Shown piece by piece: positions 26,464 to 35,798 of a DNA stretch of 48,581 bases. The stretch's first letter is position 1; each line of letters opens with the position of its first letter. The notes under the pieces are model-generated. The model was not told where the DNA came from, ran no database searches, and worked only from the letters and a program-made list of their open reading frames with translations. The translations under genes were made by a program, and so were the position numbers. Source of the stretch: Candidatus Brocadia sp. WS118 (GTDB lineage Bacteria > Planctomycetota > Brocadiia > Brocadiales > Brocadiaceae); assembly GCA_007618135.1 (NCBI GenBank), contig PHFX01000159.1, positions 1-48,581 on the forward strand, written 5' to 3'.

Positions 26464-26529
26464 GGGGCGAAGCATTTGTTATAATCGACATAAATTCGTT
26501 CATAACCAAACCAACAAATGCTTCGCCCC
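26464..26529. repeat. inverted repeat between convergent genes
   Basis: GGGGCGAAGCATTTGTT (26464-26480) and its exact complement AACAAATGCTTCGCCCC (26513-26529) are separated by 32 bases. It lies between tsaE and the convergent exporter gene, so it could act as a two-way terminator, but there is no T-run. It more resembles a dispersed palindromic element. Confidence 0.7.
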
Positions 26530-26591
26530 AATAATGTGTGGAGGACATCATTATTATTGGAATTTTTCAATAACGAAGCTGTAAGACAAAC

Positions 26592-28355
26592 CTAACCAAG
26601 CCTTTCTTCCAGTACTTCTTTTGTGTATAAGGAAGTATACAAGCCATTAACGGTGATAAGGTGTTCGTGTGTGCCTTTTTCAACGATCATACCGTCTTTC
26701 ATTACTACAATCATATCAAACCCTCTGATTGCGGGTAATCTATGAGTAACAACGATTAAGGTCTTGCCGGGAAAATTTTTCAGGATATTTTTCATAATGG
26801 TATCTTCTACCCGTGCATCTACGGCAGAAAGGCAATCATCCAAAATAATAATTGAGGGATTGATAGCCAGCGCCCGCGCTATAGTTATCCGTTGTTTTTG
26901 TCCACCTGATAAATTGACCCCCCGTTCGCCCAGATAACTTTCAAATTTATGGGGGAGTTCATGAATCTCACCTTCAATACCGGCAAAACTGGCAAATTGC
27001 CGTGAGGTGTTATCGTCACCTTCTCTTTCATCTCCGAATAATATATTGTCGGTAATCCGCTCGGAAAACAGGAATGTGTCCTGCGGCACAAAACCAATAT
27101 GCTGCCGCAATATCTTGATATCTATCGTATTAATATCAACGTTGTCGATAAAGATGCTCTGATTGTTTACCGGAACAATGCGGGGAATCATATTTACCAG
27201 GGTTGATTTTCCACTTCCTATGGGGCCTACAAGAGCGATACGCTGTCCTGCGGATATCTTGAGATTTATACCCTTTAATATCAATTCTTTTTTGGGATCA
27301 TATCGAAAATTTACATCCCTGAATTCGATATCACCCGCAGGGATAAATGGCTTTACTCTAATATTGTTTGCGACGATCTCAGGTCTCTCTTCCATGATTT
27401 CATCAATGCGTTTCATAGAGGCTTTTCCGCGCTGCAGAAGAGATAAGCACCACCCTATGGCTGTCATAGGCCAGACCATCATAGAGATATACCGCTGAAA
27501 AGCTACGAGAGTGCCCAGGGTAATTGCTCCATCGATAACCATCTTTCCGCCCATAAAAAGCAATATAATAATCCCCGTATAGGTAATATATTCGAACGCA
27601 GGTCCCAGGAGGGACTGAGGGATGGCGAGTTTGAGATTTTTTGTCACAAAATCTTTACATAGCCCCAGAAATATCCTTTCCTCCTGCCGGGACATATTAA
27701 ATGACTTTACCACACGGATACCGGATATATTTTCCTGTACCTTTTCGCTGATCCTCGAAAAATCTTCCTGTACGGCACGGAACCGTCTGTCAATGATATC
27801 TTTGATTTTATAAGCAATGAACGGCGTCAGCGGCATCAGCAGGAAGGTATAGAGAGACAATTTTGGAGATAAATAGATAATCACCGGAGGTATTACAAAA
27901 AAATAGAATATGGCATCGAGTCCGATCAGGAGTCCTGGTCCCACGGCCATACGAACGGCGCCGATATCATTGGTCGCCCGTGACATGAGATCACCCGTCT
28001 TGTACTTCTGGAAAAATTTCTGGGAGAGCGTCTCGATGTGTTTAAAGAAGGCCATCCGAAGGTCGTAGTCACATCGGAAGGACGTCCCGATAAAATTCAT
28101 TCGCCACAGGTATCGACAGACCCCCTGGCAAAGACTCACCAGTATAAATAATCCGGCAAAGATTGCAATCCTGGTAAGATTTGTCTCTTTTGGAAGGATA
28201 TCAATGGCCTTCTTGATAATGAGCGGTGGAAAGATATTGATGATGTCTACGGCGATCAGCGATATCGTACCGAAAATAAAGTAGCGCTTATATTTCTTTA
28301 CAAAAACCCGGTAAATAACGCTCTTTTCATAAAGTACCCTTAGTTTCTGAAGCAT
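26592..28355 (-). CDS. ABC exporter half-transporter (membrane domain plus ATPase)
   Basis: About 587 residues from the ATG at 28355: six membrane helices (about 20-310), then an ATPase with Walker A GPIGSGKST, signature NLSGGQKQRITIARAL and Walker B IIILDDCLSAVD. The residue after the Walker B aspartate is Asp where most exporters have the catalytic Glu, a change typical of one half of heterodimers such as MdlA or TM287, yet no partner gene is adjacent. An ATG at 28481 would add 42 residues (MNAAVQYPFHVCLGC..) not expected in the family, so I favour 28355. It is the last gene of the leftward run below YajQ. It probably exports lipids or drugs. Confidence 0.88.
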   Translation of the reverse strand: MLQKLRVLYEKSVIYRVFVKKYKRYFIFGTISLIAVDIINIFPPLIIKKAIDILPKETNLTRIAIFAGLFILVSLCQGVCRYLWRMNFIGTSFRCDYDLRMAFFKHIETLSQKFFQKYKTGDLMSRATNDIGAVRMAVGPGLLIGLDAIFYFFVIPPVIIYLSPKLSLYTFLLMPLTPFIAYKIKDIIDRRFRAVQEDFSRISEKVQENISGIRVVKSFNMSRQEERIFLGLCKDFVTKNLKLAIPQSLLGPAFEYITYTGIIILLFMGGKMVIDGAITLGTLVAFQRYISMMVWPMTAIGWCLSLLQRGKASMKRIDEIMEERPEIVANNIRVKPFIPAGDIEFRDVNFRYDPKKELILKGINLKISAGQRIALVGPIGSGKSTLVNMIPRIVPVNNQSIFIDNVDINTIDIKILRQHIGFVPQDTFLFSERITDNILFGDEREGDDNTSRQFASFAGIEGEIHELPHKFESYLGERGVNLSGGQKQRITIARALAINPSIIILDDCLSAVDARVEDTIMKNILKNFPGKTLIVVTHRLPAIRGFDMIVVMKDGMIVEKGTHEHLITVNGLYTSLYTKEVLEERLG

Positions 28356-28557
28356 GAGGTCACGACCATTTCTCAGATTTCGAAATGTATAATTGTTGAG
28401 ATAGCCGGAGGAAGACAATCGAGGCGTCGACAGGGCACATCCAAGGCATACATGAAAAGGGTATTGCACTGCGGCATTCAAAGACGTGGCATACGAACGA
28501 CTGAGAAGAGATGCGATTTTTGTAAAATATCGTTATTTTTATGGAAACATCCCTTCG

Positions 28558-29052
28558 TTATTTATAATTTAGAAATTGCATTGCAAAGTCATAATTTTGA
28601 TCCTTAACTGCCTTGATAATTGCCTGTAAATCATCGATCTTCTGCCCTGTTACCCGAATCTTATCTTCCTGGATTTGCGACTGTACTTTCAGCTTTAATC
28701 CTTTTATAAATTTTACGATTTCCTTAGCCTTTTCCATGGGGATACCAGATTGAAAGGTAACGACCTGACGTATCGCGCCTCCTAATGCATTCTCTTGTTT
28801 TCCGAAATCAAGCGCCTTCAGAGGGACGCCTCTCTTTTCAAGTTTTTCTTTTAAAATCTCTGTCAGACTCCCAAGCTTATAATCGTCATCTGCAATTAAT
28901 GTTATAGAATTGTCACTATTTAACGTAATTGACGATTTACTCCCTTTAAAGTCGTATCGTACTGCGAGTTGTTTTTTTGCCTGGTCAACAGCGTTATTTA
29001 CCTCATGCATTTCGACCTTACATGCAATATCAAATGAATGCGTTTCTGCCAT
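28558..29052 (-). CDS. yajQ: YajQ-family nucleotide (cyclic-di-GMP)-binding protein
   Basis: A protein of about 164 residues made of two ferredoxin-like halves (DUF520/YajQ). It starts MAETHSFDIACKVEMHEVNNAVDQA and continues VRYDFKGSKSSITL, then FGKQENALGGAIRQVVTF and a C-terminal IRVTGQKIDDLQAIIKAVK, all typical. In Xanthomonas a member binds cyclic-di-GMP and acts with a transcription factor; elsewhere it has been linked to RNA or phage biology. AAGGAG lies nine bases before the ATG at 29052, while the ATG at 29061 directly abuts it, so 29052 is the better start. Confidence 0.93.
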   Translation of the reverse strand: MAETHSFDIACKVEMHEVNNAVDQAKKQLAVRYDFKGSKSSITLNSDNSITLIADDDYKLGSLTEILKEKLEKRGVPLKALDFGKQENALGGAIRQVVTFQSGIPMEKAKEIVKFIKGLKLKVQSQIQEDKIRVTGQKIDDLQAIIKAVKDQNYDFAMQFLNYK

Positions 29053-29121
29053 AAAAGGCATCTCCTTAAAATATAAAATGAAACATCCATGAGCCTCTGA
29101 CTCACAAGAGATAATAAAAAT

Positions 29122-29185
29122 GTCACCCTGAGTCGAAGGCGAAGGGTCTCGTTAAGACCAGATTCTTCGCTTCGCTCAGAATGAC
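29122..29185. repeat. palindromic repeat (CTGAG-CGAAG type)
   Basis: GTCACCCTGAGTCGAAGGCGAAG on the left pairs imperfectly with CTTCGCTTCGCTCAGAATGAC on the right, around GGTCTCGTTAAGACCAGATT, which itself contains GGTCTC..GAGACC-like arms. This is a common dispersed intergenic repeat form in environmental bacteria, placed between YajQ and the zincin gene. Confidence 0.65.
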
Positions 29186-29277
29186 CGTGGGTTGTTGTTT
29201 TTAGGTGAAAACGTACTAAAAAGAGAAGATTTTGCAAGATAAAGATTCATGAGCCACGGAGCTCTGGAACCCTGAGT

Positions 29278-30009
29278 TTAATAACCCAATCCTCTAATTT
29301 CATCCTCGGTAAAGCCAACAAAATGTGCAACCTCGTGACGTACCACCTCTTTGATCTTTTGTTTGATCTCCTCGTCAGAATGGCAAAGGGTTTCAATGTT
29401 TTTCTGGAAAATTGTAATCCTTTCCGGCATTGATGCGGATTGCCATACACTTTTTTTATTCAGTGGGATGCCCTGAAAGAGTCCAAGCAAGGTTCGGTTC
29501 TTCATGAGTCCCAATTTTTCCAACACGGAACTACTTGGCCGGTCTTCGATCACAACGGACACGTTGGACAAGCGAATCTTTAAACTTCCGGGCAATTCAT
29601 TCATCGCATCAGCGACTAACTGATCGAAAACAGCAACCTGCCCAGAAACCTGATGATCGGGAATAAATTCACCCACTATCTGCTCATGTATGCGGCTGAT
29701 CGAATATTTCCCCATAAACACTTTTGCAGTTAAATAAATTATTCCTCCAAGCATGACAAAGGTGACCCAGAAATTCCAGCCATGTACCACCATAATTCCA
29801 CCCAGCGCTCCCACAAGGGCAATGATGCAAAAATACCCCAACAAGACATAAAACGCGTTCGCGCCGCTTGTGATCGTTTTGTCAGCAACGAGAGGAATCA
29901 ATTCCATACCGCAGCCAAAACATTTCACCCTTTTATTCTCATGAAGCGCATCAGTGCGATATGCTTCACCACAATGCCAACATTTTTGTAATTCCCAACC
30001 ATCTGTCAT
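29278..30009 (-). CDS. membrane-anchored zincin-like metallopeptidase with zinc ribbon
   Basis: About 243 residues from ATG 30009. The front has a zinc ribbon, CWHCGEAYRTDALHENKRVK then CFGC (two C-x-x-C pairs), followed by two membrane helices (ANAFYVLLGYFCIIALVGALGG and FWVTFVMLGGIIYLTAKVF). The C-terminal 110 residues match the small zincin-like family (DUF1025/COG3824): RPSSSVLEKLGLM, GLFQGIPLNKK, ERITIFQKNIETL and the active-site HEVAHFVGFTEDEIRGLGY (H-E-x-x-H). The usual family protein is about 120 residues, soluble and without ribbon or helices, so this looks like a fusion. An earlier ATG would overlap the upstream DUF481 gene. Confidence 0.85.
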   Translation of the reverse strand: MTDGWELQKCWHCGEAYRTDALHENKRVKCFGCGMELIPLVADKTITSGANAFYVLLGYFCIIALVGALGGIMVVHGWNFWVTFVMLGGIIYLTAKVFMGKYSISRIHEQIVGEFIPDHQVSGQVAVFDQLVADAMNELPGSLKIRLSNVSVVIEDRPSSSVLEKLGLMKNRTLLGLFQGIPLNKKSVWQSASMPERITIFQKNIETLCHSDEEIKQKIKEVVRHEVAHFVGFTEDEIRGLGY

Positions 30010-30025
30010 ACAGAAAAAGCAATCT

Positions 30026-31252
30026 TTAAAAATTATACCCCACACTGCCAATAAACGTCCTGTCTTCCTTCTCTTTAGACTCAGCAGGGGTGTTGTCATA
30101 CTGATCAAGGAATTCAAGACTCACGGCAATGGATTTTGTCAGATTATGCCGCACACCCAAGCCGGTATCCACGCGCCAGTCATTGGTATCTTCAACACTC
30201 TGTACATATTCTGATTTTGCATAAAATTTTGTATCACGCCAGAAGAGCCAGTCCAAATATTGACCTACCCTTAGACCCATATAATCGTCGGTAATTCCAC
30301 CATGAAACCTTTCGTACGTATACGCTGGCCCTGCTTCAGCTCTGTATTTCAGGCGTTCTTTATCGATAAATCGATAACCAGCGCCTGGCGATGAGATGGA
30401 CCGATAGTTTAAGCTTTCAAGCTCATCATGTTCAAAGTACTGGTTAAAAAATGAGTAAAATCTGGGTGTATGTTTGTATTCATATTTTCCGGTAGCTCTT
30501 TGTTCGTTGACTGTTTCCTCATCTACATCAGTATCATTATTTGTGACGGTTTCATATAAAGCAAGAGCGTCAAAGTAAATATTATCCCGTGTTCTTTCGT
30601 TTGCATAGGCGCCCTTGAGATGGGTTGTTGTTGATTCCGTATTTCCGTCTTTCGTGTTGACACCCGCATCAACATTCCCTTTCCATGTCTTTGACGGTGG
30701 TGTCACTGTTATTGCCTCTATCTGAACCTTTTTTTCGCTACTGGGAGCCGGCGGTTGCCCTGCATCACTTTTTGCTTCTGGTGCGCTTACCTGTGCAGCA
30801 ACATTTGCCGTTTCCGTGCTAAGATCTTGCAAGGTTAATGCCTCTGTCGTTGTTGAAACGATATCTTTCATCGAAAAATGTTCTGGCTTCGGCATTCTCA
30901 GGACAGAAAACTTTTTCCCTTCTCGTTGTATAATACAGATCTCACTTCCCCTCGAAATAAGGCTTACCGCCTCCAGTTGAAGATCACTTACAATGCCATC
31001 ACTTTTCCGGAGAGAAATTGAATTTGCAGTAACTTTGATTATCTCTCCTTCCATAACTACACCGTCAATCGTTTTTATCTCATCTGAATATGACATTCCG
31101 ATAAGAAATATCCATGTCATGAAAAAAGCTGTCAGAGATACCATGCAAAAACTTCTTTTACTGTCAAATATTTTTGACCCTTCGCTTCTTCCTTTTCCTA
31201 GACGGAAATGGTACCGTTTGTTGTTTTCCCTATAACACAACTGCCTTTTCAT
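30026..31252 (-). CDS. DUF481-family outer-membrane protein
   Basis: About 408 residues. A hydrophobic segment (SLTAFFMTWIFLIGMSYSDE) near residues 40-58 acts as signal. Next comes a small SH3-like part (KTIDGVVMEGEIIKVTANSISL), a Pro/Ala/Ser-rich linker, then a DUF481/YdiY-type barrel starting KTWKGNVDAGVNTKDGNTES and ending in a strand with a terminal aromatic (RTFIGSVGYNF), as outer-membrane barrels do. DUF481 proteins are often acid- or salt-induced. The start at 31252 has AAGGAG seven bases upstream; the 30 residues before the signal are unusually long and basic, so a later start is possible. Neighbours suggest an envelope-stress group with the MscS channel. Confidence 0.85.
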   Translation of the reverse strand: MKRQLCYRENNKRYHFRLGKGRSEGSKIFDSKRSFCMVSLTAFFMTWIFLIGMSYSDEIKTIDGVVMEGEIIKVTANSISLRKSDGIVSDLQLEAVSLISRGSEICIIQREGKKFSVLRMPKPEHFSMKDIVSTTTEALTLQDLSTETANVAAQVSAPEAKSDAGQPPAPSSEKKVQIEAITVTPPSKTWKGNVDAGVNTKDGNTESTTTHLKGAYANERTRDNIYFDALALYETVTNNDTDVDEETVNEQRATGKYEYKHTPRFYSFFNQYFEHDELESLNYRSISSPGAGYRFIDKERLKYRAEAGPAYTYERFHGGITDDYMGLRVGQYLDWLFWRDTKFYAKSEYVQSVEDTNDWRVDTGLGVRHNLTKSIAVSLEFLDQYDNTPAESKEKEDRTFIGSVGYNF

Positions 31253-31301
31253 CAATATCTCCTTATTTTACCTGACATATTACCCAAAACATATTACTCT
31301 T

Positions 31302-31487
31302 CTATAAACCACAGTACAAAACAGGGAGTTTATACCACACCGACATGAAAAATGTCAATTGGATTCCCATGAGAATACAAGAGAGAAAAAACATCCATCT
31401 CAATATCAGCAAACCGTACAAAGAGTCCCTGATAAAGTCGTTTGGTTTTATCCAAGGGATATACCTTCTTAAATTACCATATTCCAA
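31302..31487 (-). CDS. possible small membrane protein
   Basis: A 61-residue frame (MEYGNLRRYIPWIKPNDFIR...) with one or two hydrophobic helices (LLILRWMFFLSCILMGIQLTFFMSV). It lies between the MscS stop and the DUF481 start in the same orientation, with GAGGG eight bases before the ATG. A family is not recognised. An overlapping frame on the other strand makes this uncertain. Confidence 0.35.
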   Translation of the reverse strand: MEYGNLRRYIPWIKPNDFIRDSLYGLLILRWMFFLSCILMGIQLTFFMSVWYKLPVLYCGL

Positions 31488-31508
31488 TCCCTCAAGGAAT
31501 ATGAGGTA

Positions 31509-34500
31509 TTACCCATTGTCATCTTTTTTTACATGCAGATGGTCCTGTACCATTTCATTCATATAAGGTGTGATAGAACGGATATGAACGTCGCGCAGAG
31601 GGAAGGCGAATTTGATATGATTTTTTTTGAATATCTCATCGATAGCAAAATTGAGTTCACTCATAGTAAACCAACGTTTCCCCGGATCATCTGCCCAGAA
31701 ATATAATTCAAATTTCAGCGCACTATCACCAAATTCGGAGAACCGCACGAAAGGCTCCGGATAGGTCCTTACATTCTGATTTTGCCGGGCAATTTCCAGC
31801 AAACACTTTTTGACCAATGCGGCATCGGAACCATACGCGACTCCCACCTTTACTGAACCTCTCATACGGGATGATGGATGTGTTAAGTTGTTTATCCTGC
31901 TCTCGACAAACTTTGAATTGGGTACCGTTATGGTGACCTCATCAGGGGTAATAAGCGTCGTGCTCCTTGCACTGATCTTATCGATGGTACCCAAGGTGCC
32001 ATCCTCCAGGGTGATAACGTCTCCAACGCGCATGGGACGCTCAAAGAGCAGGATGATGCCACTGACGAAGTTGCTGATGATGTTCTGCATTCCAAACCCG
32101 ATACCAATACCAAAGGCACCTGCAAAAAATGCCAGACTTCTTAAGGGAATTCCGGCTATACTGAGACCGATAAGTGCTGCGATACCAATGATGACATAGC
32201 GTGTCAGGGTAGAGAGTGTTTGCTTCAGTCCGCGTTCCATACGAAGCTTAAAAAATACCTTTTCCTCAAACAGTTTTTTTATGTGCCGTGCGGCAAAAAA
32301 GGATATAAACAGCACAAATAATGCTATGATAATCTTTATCGGTGTTGTATATCTCCCTTCTTCCAGGAAGAAACGATACCGTAGTCCGCTGCCAATAGCC
32401 CCTAAAATTATCCCTATCTGCTCAAAGGATTTTTGCACCAGATAAGGTGCAGCCGGAGAACCTACCGCATCACGAAATGTCCGGATCAATATGCGGATAA
32501 TAATTATTGCCGCAATAATTGAAATGAGATAGTTCAGCGAAATATGATAGATTACCGTAACCGCATGAAATCTTTTTTCCTCAGGAGTGCCTTTTTTGAA
32601 ATTTTCTCTCTTGAGACACTTTTCTCTTATGTGAACCAAACGATGATACAAATATTTCCATACCCAGAAAGCGATAAACACGATGATAAAACTCTTTATA
32701 CATGTCCTTAATAAGACATAGGAGAGTACCGGATATCCCAGTGTCCTTATCGCAAATAACAAAACAACAAAGGTGATGAAAATTGGATAGATTATTGTTA
32801 TGATGCGATGAATAAGTTTCCCAAATTGAGTTTCGGCGCTCGGCAATAATTTGAATATCAGTGTTTTCTGTGTTGCGAGCCACAGCAAAAGAATTAAAAT
32901 CCCCACCCGGTATACAAACCAGAGCAATTCGACTACGTCATTCCTGTACTTGAATGTAGTTAGAACAGCGATTAGAGATAAGGAAACAAAAGAAAATAAC
33001 AAAATAATATTCAATGATTTGTAAAGATGTGTGCGAGAAATATATGCCAAAGGGGTAACTAACTTTCTATCCCCTTTTTCCGGGCTAAAAGACTCAAAAA
33101 GAAGGTGTCGTAGGATTTTATATACTGCAAAAAAAGTTAATACATATATTGTCCCTGTTATTACGGGAGCTTTTATACCCAGAATGCCGGGTATAGATAT
33201 GGAAAGGATAGCCAGCCATAGGGCATTTATACTCTTCTGAAGCACGAGGAAAAGGCTGGGAAACAGCCTTGATTTATAGTAGGATAAGTCTGCTGCTTCA
33301 TACAATGCCTGTATTTTGAACGTGCTCCACCGGCGAAGGTATTTTTGTGAAAAATACCACACGGCAATGAGCCCGATTAACTCACAGAGCCTTAACCATA
33401 GAGCAACCGTATGTTTTTCCCAGGAGAGATATGATATGAAATTCTTCAGGTTTGTCAGAATTATGTTATAGAATGAATCCCGTCGGTTATAACAATCCAC
33501 AAAATCCTTAAATACCGATTGTATCGTCTGGAAAGAAATCATGCTTTCTACTCTCATCCAAACATTGGCGGCCTTCATGGTAATCAATTTTTCTCTGGTC
33601 TCTTCCAGCAGGGTCAGCGCATTATTTTTGATTCCCCATCGCTCCTGCAGTCTGTCCAGTCTCGTTGCGATAAGACCCGTTTGTTCTTCTATCGCGTTCA
33701 TGATTTGGTTTGCATACTCTTTTGCCTTGCGTTGCAATTCCTTATCCGTAAAAGAAGACGCCTCTTTTTGCACTTTTGCTATTTCTTCTTTGGACTTGGC
33801 CAAATTTTCAGAAAGAAGTTTCCTTTCCTCATTTACCGATGATGTGAGGCTTTCCACTGCTGCAATCGACTCTGAGAACCGTTTTATGTCTGCCTCTATA
33901 TTTTTTAGTGATGCATCAATCTCTTTTATTGTCTCCTCCCTGCTTAATAAAAGGCCGATATCTGCCTCCAGCTTTTTGTATTCGGTAAAGTCTTTATATC
34001 TCTGAGAGCCTTCTGTAATAAGCTCATCTTTTCTTTTGGCAATGAGCCCGACTTGTTTGTGCATCTCAGCCTCTAGCTCTAATACCCGCTTTTTTTCCGG
34101 GGAGGTGGTTGTCATTTGTTCCAGGGTAATTTCCTCACTTTTCCTTGCCGCTTCCTGTAAGGTCTTTTCAACTTCAGCCTTAGTGCTTTCAGCAATTATT
34201 CGGCTTTCCTCCTCGGCCTTTTTCGCCGCATCTAACTCTTCCTGTTTCTTAGCTAATTCTTCCGTTTTCACTTTTTCTTCCAAACGCTTTGCCTTTTCAG
34301 CTAAAAACGCCGCATTGAATTCTGCATTCTTTAATTCCATCAGCGCCTTATCGTACCGGATCTTAGACGTACCCAGCCGTGTTTCAAATAGGGTAATCCA
34401 CTGAGCGTCAACGGCTTTTTTCCACAGTAAAATACTCTCAATCTTTTCCTGTAACGTAGTAACACGTCCGGTATCTGCTATTTCCGTTTTCAGAGATTCT

Positions 34501-35222
34501 AAATACGCAGCAAGATTCCTTTCATCTTCAGACACCTTTGATTTAATCTCCTCCAGCCTATTCGTAAAAAAGGTAATCACTGATTCCTTCTCTTTAATAC
34601 CGGCTTGCACCGCGGTAATGTAATTTTTTGCAATATCCGACTCCTTTTTCACAATCGGAGCGTGTTCATGGGAAGTCAAAAGTATCTCCTCCAGTCCGAG
34701 GATTGACTTTAACAATACCACGATCTCGTCATGGGCTTTTGACTGATCATGGAGCACTCCGATCCGGTCTTTATAAGTCTCTATCTGCTCGTGGTCGATA
34801 TCAATCTTTTCCTCCACAACGGCAATTTCTTTATCCAGTAATTCTAATAAGTTTTGACTGACTCCCTTCCCCACAAAATCCAATTTTTCCTGCTTGAGAT
34901 TTTCAAGATGGGTACTCATGGTTTTTACATCCCGCTCTACATTGGCAATAGAAGAATTTATCTCTTCTATCGACTTTGAGGCCGCAGCCTTGACCTCCTC
35001 ATCTCTTATTTTCGCCTTCTGAAAATCCTCGCCCGTTACAATGACACTCTTTTCCGAAAGCGTGATTTCAACATCCTTTTTTTCAGGACTTTGTGTCTGG
35101 GCATTCACATATGCACATAACCATAACAAGCAGACGCTCAAAGAGATGATGAATCTTATTTGAGAAAGAGAAACAAGGACAAGACGAATTTCTCTTTTAC
35201 GCATGACAGGCTTCCAAACCAT
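31509..35222 (-). CDS. large MscS/MscK-type mechanosensitive channel
   Basis: A 1237-residue inner-membrane channel that opens under membrane tension to release solutes. After a signal peptide (about 1-42, ending YVNAQT) there is a periplasmic coiled coil of about 500 residues rich in E, K and A, then some ten helices, and the pore domain AFFAGAFGIGIGFGMQNIIS near 1020-1040 followed by the MscS beta domain (FERPMRVGDVITLEDGTLGT and PNSKFVESRINNLTH). The layout is that of MscK/KefA/YjeP. GGGGGAG precedes the ATG by eight bases. Leftward, upstream of the DUF481 gene. Confidence 0.92.
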   Translation of the reverse strand: MVWKPVMRKREIRLVLVSLSQIRFIISLSVCLLWLCAYVNAQTQSPEKKDVEITLSEKSVIVTGEDFQKAKIRDEEVKAAASKSIEEINSSIANVERDVKTMSTHLENLKQEKLDFVGKGVSQNLLELLDKEIAVVEEKIDIDHEQIETYKDRIGVLHDQSKAHDEIVVLLKSILGLEEILLTSHEHAPIVKKESDIAKNYITAVQAGIKEKESVITFFTNRLEEIKSKVSEDERNLAAYLESLKTEIADTGRVTTLQEKIESILLWKKAVDAQWITLFETRLGTSKIRYDKALMELKNAEFNAAFLAEKAKRLEEKVKTEELAKKQEELDAAKKAEEESRIIAESTKAEVEKTLQEAARKSEEITLEQMTTTSPEKKRVLELEAEMHKQVGLIAKRKDELITEGSQRYKDFTEYKKLEADIGLLLSREETIKEIDASLKNIEADIKRFSESIAAVESLTSSVNEERKLLSENLAKSKEEIAKVQKEASSFTDKELQRKAKEYANQIMNAIEEQTGLIATRLDRLQERWGIKNNALTLLEETREKLITMKAANVWMRVESMISFQTIQSVFKDFVDCYNRRDSFYNIILTNLKNFISYLSWEKHTVALWLRLCELIGLIAVWYFSQKYLRRWSTFKIQALYEAADLSYYKSRLFPSLFLVLQKSINALWLAILSISIPGILGIKAPVITGTIYVLTFFAVYKILRHLLFESFSPEKGDRKLVTPLAYISRTHLYKSLNIILLFSFVSLSLIAVLTTFKYRNDVVELLWFVYRVGILILLLWLATQKTLIFKLLPSAETQFGKLIHRIITIIYPIFITFVVLLFAIRTLGYPVLSYVLLRTCIKSFIIVFIAFWVWKYLYHRLVHIREKCLKRENFKKGTPEEKRFHAVTVIYHISLNYLISIIAAIIIIRILIRTFRDAVGSPAAPYLVQKSFEQIGIILGAIGSGLRYRFFLEEGRYTTPIKIIIALFVLFISFFAARHIKKLFEEKVFFKLRMERGLKQTLSTLTRYVIIGIAALIGLSIAGIPLRSLAFFAGAFGIGIGFGMQNIISNFVSGIILLFERPMRVGDVITLEDGTLGTIDKISARSTTLITPDEVTITVPNSKFVESRINNLTHPSSRMRGSVKVGVAYGSDAALVKKCLLEIARQNQNVRTYPEPFVRFSEFGDSALKFELYFWADDPGKRWFTMSELNFAIDEIFKKNHIKFAFPLRDVHIRSITPYMNEMVQDHLHVKKDDNG

Positions 35223-35798
35223 AATAAATTCTCCCCCTAATTTAGGATATACCCTCTTTTTTCTATTTCAGATCATTCGACGTAAAAGCTTTACCGTTCG
35301 CATACCCTGGTTTTCCGGGTAAGGAATAATGTGAATCACGAAACCCATTTTAAACCAGCACCATATCGTTATGAATAAATTTTTATTGTATCATTTTAAT
35401 TGAAATATGCAATATCATGAAACAATCCGGCGTATCTTTCGTAGGAGAAAAAACTTAACAAGTCGATATTTATTGTTTGACATTCAACATTTAAATGTAC
35501 AGGAATTTCAAGCCGGTTTATCCCCCGGCCTTTGTAGAGCGACCAGTCTGGTCGCCTAACAATAGTGGGAGCTTAAAGTCGCTGCGGAAGGCAACCTGAT
35601 TTAATGTTCAGGAATTTCAATTACCCCCCCCCGTTTACGGAGGGAGAGGGGGGGGTAGTCAGTGTGGTTGCGGTTATGTTGAGGTATGTTCTCTATCCCT
35701 GTACTGAAAAGTTTTACAATTTCATTGCATCATTCACAAAACCGCATTATTATATCGTGACTATTTTTGCAAACTTCATTTTCTTTTCAGGTATCAAT
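35223..35798. other. repeat-rich intergenic region
   Basis: The gap between the leftward MscS gene and the rightward SBBP gene holds a small palindrome GCGACCAGTCTGGTCGC (35541-35557), an inverted C/G tract (ACCCCCCCC at 35623, GGGGGGGGT ending 35656) and two copies of AATGTnCAGGAATTTCAA (35494-35511 and 35603-35620) that also occur at 6755-6772. The frame of the next gene is open back to 35604 but codes for repeat-derived residues, so I treat this as non-coding. Confidence 0.6.

Noticed and set aside
30993-31235. Rightward 80-codon frame over the DUF481 gene start
   Set aside because: It is the mirror of the DUF481 signal region, without family or ribosome site.
35604-35798. Extended start of the SBBP protein
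   Set aside because: The extra 65 residues are encoded partly by the C/G inverted tract and hide the signal peptide that begins at 35799.
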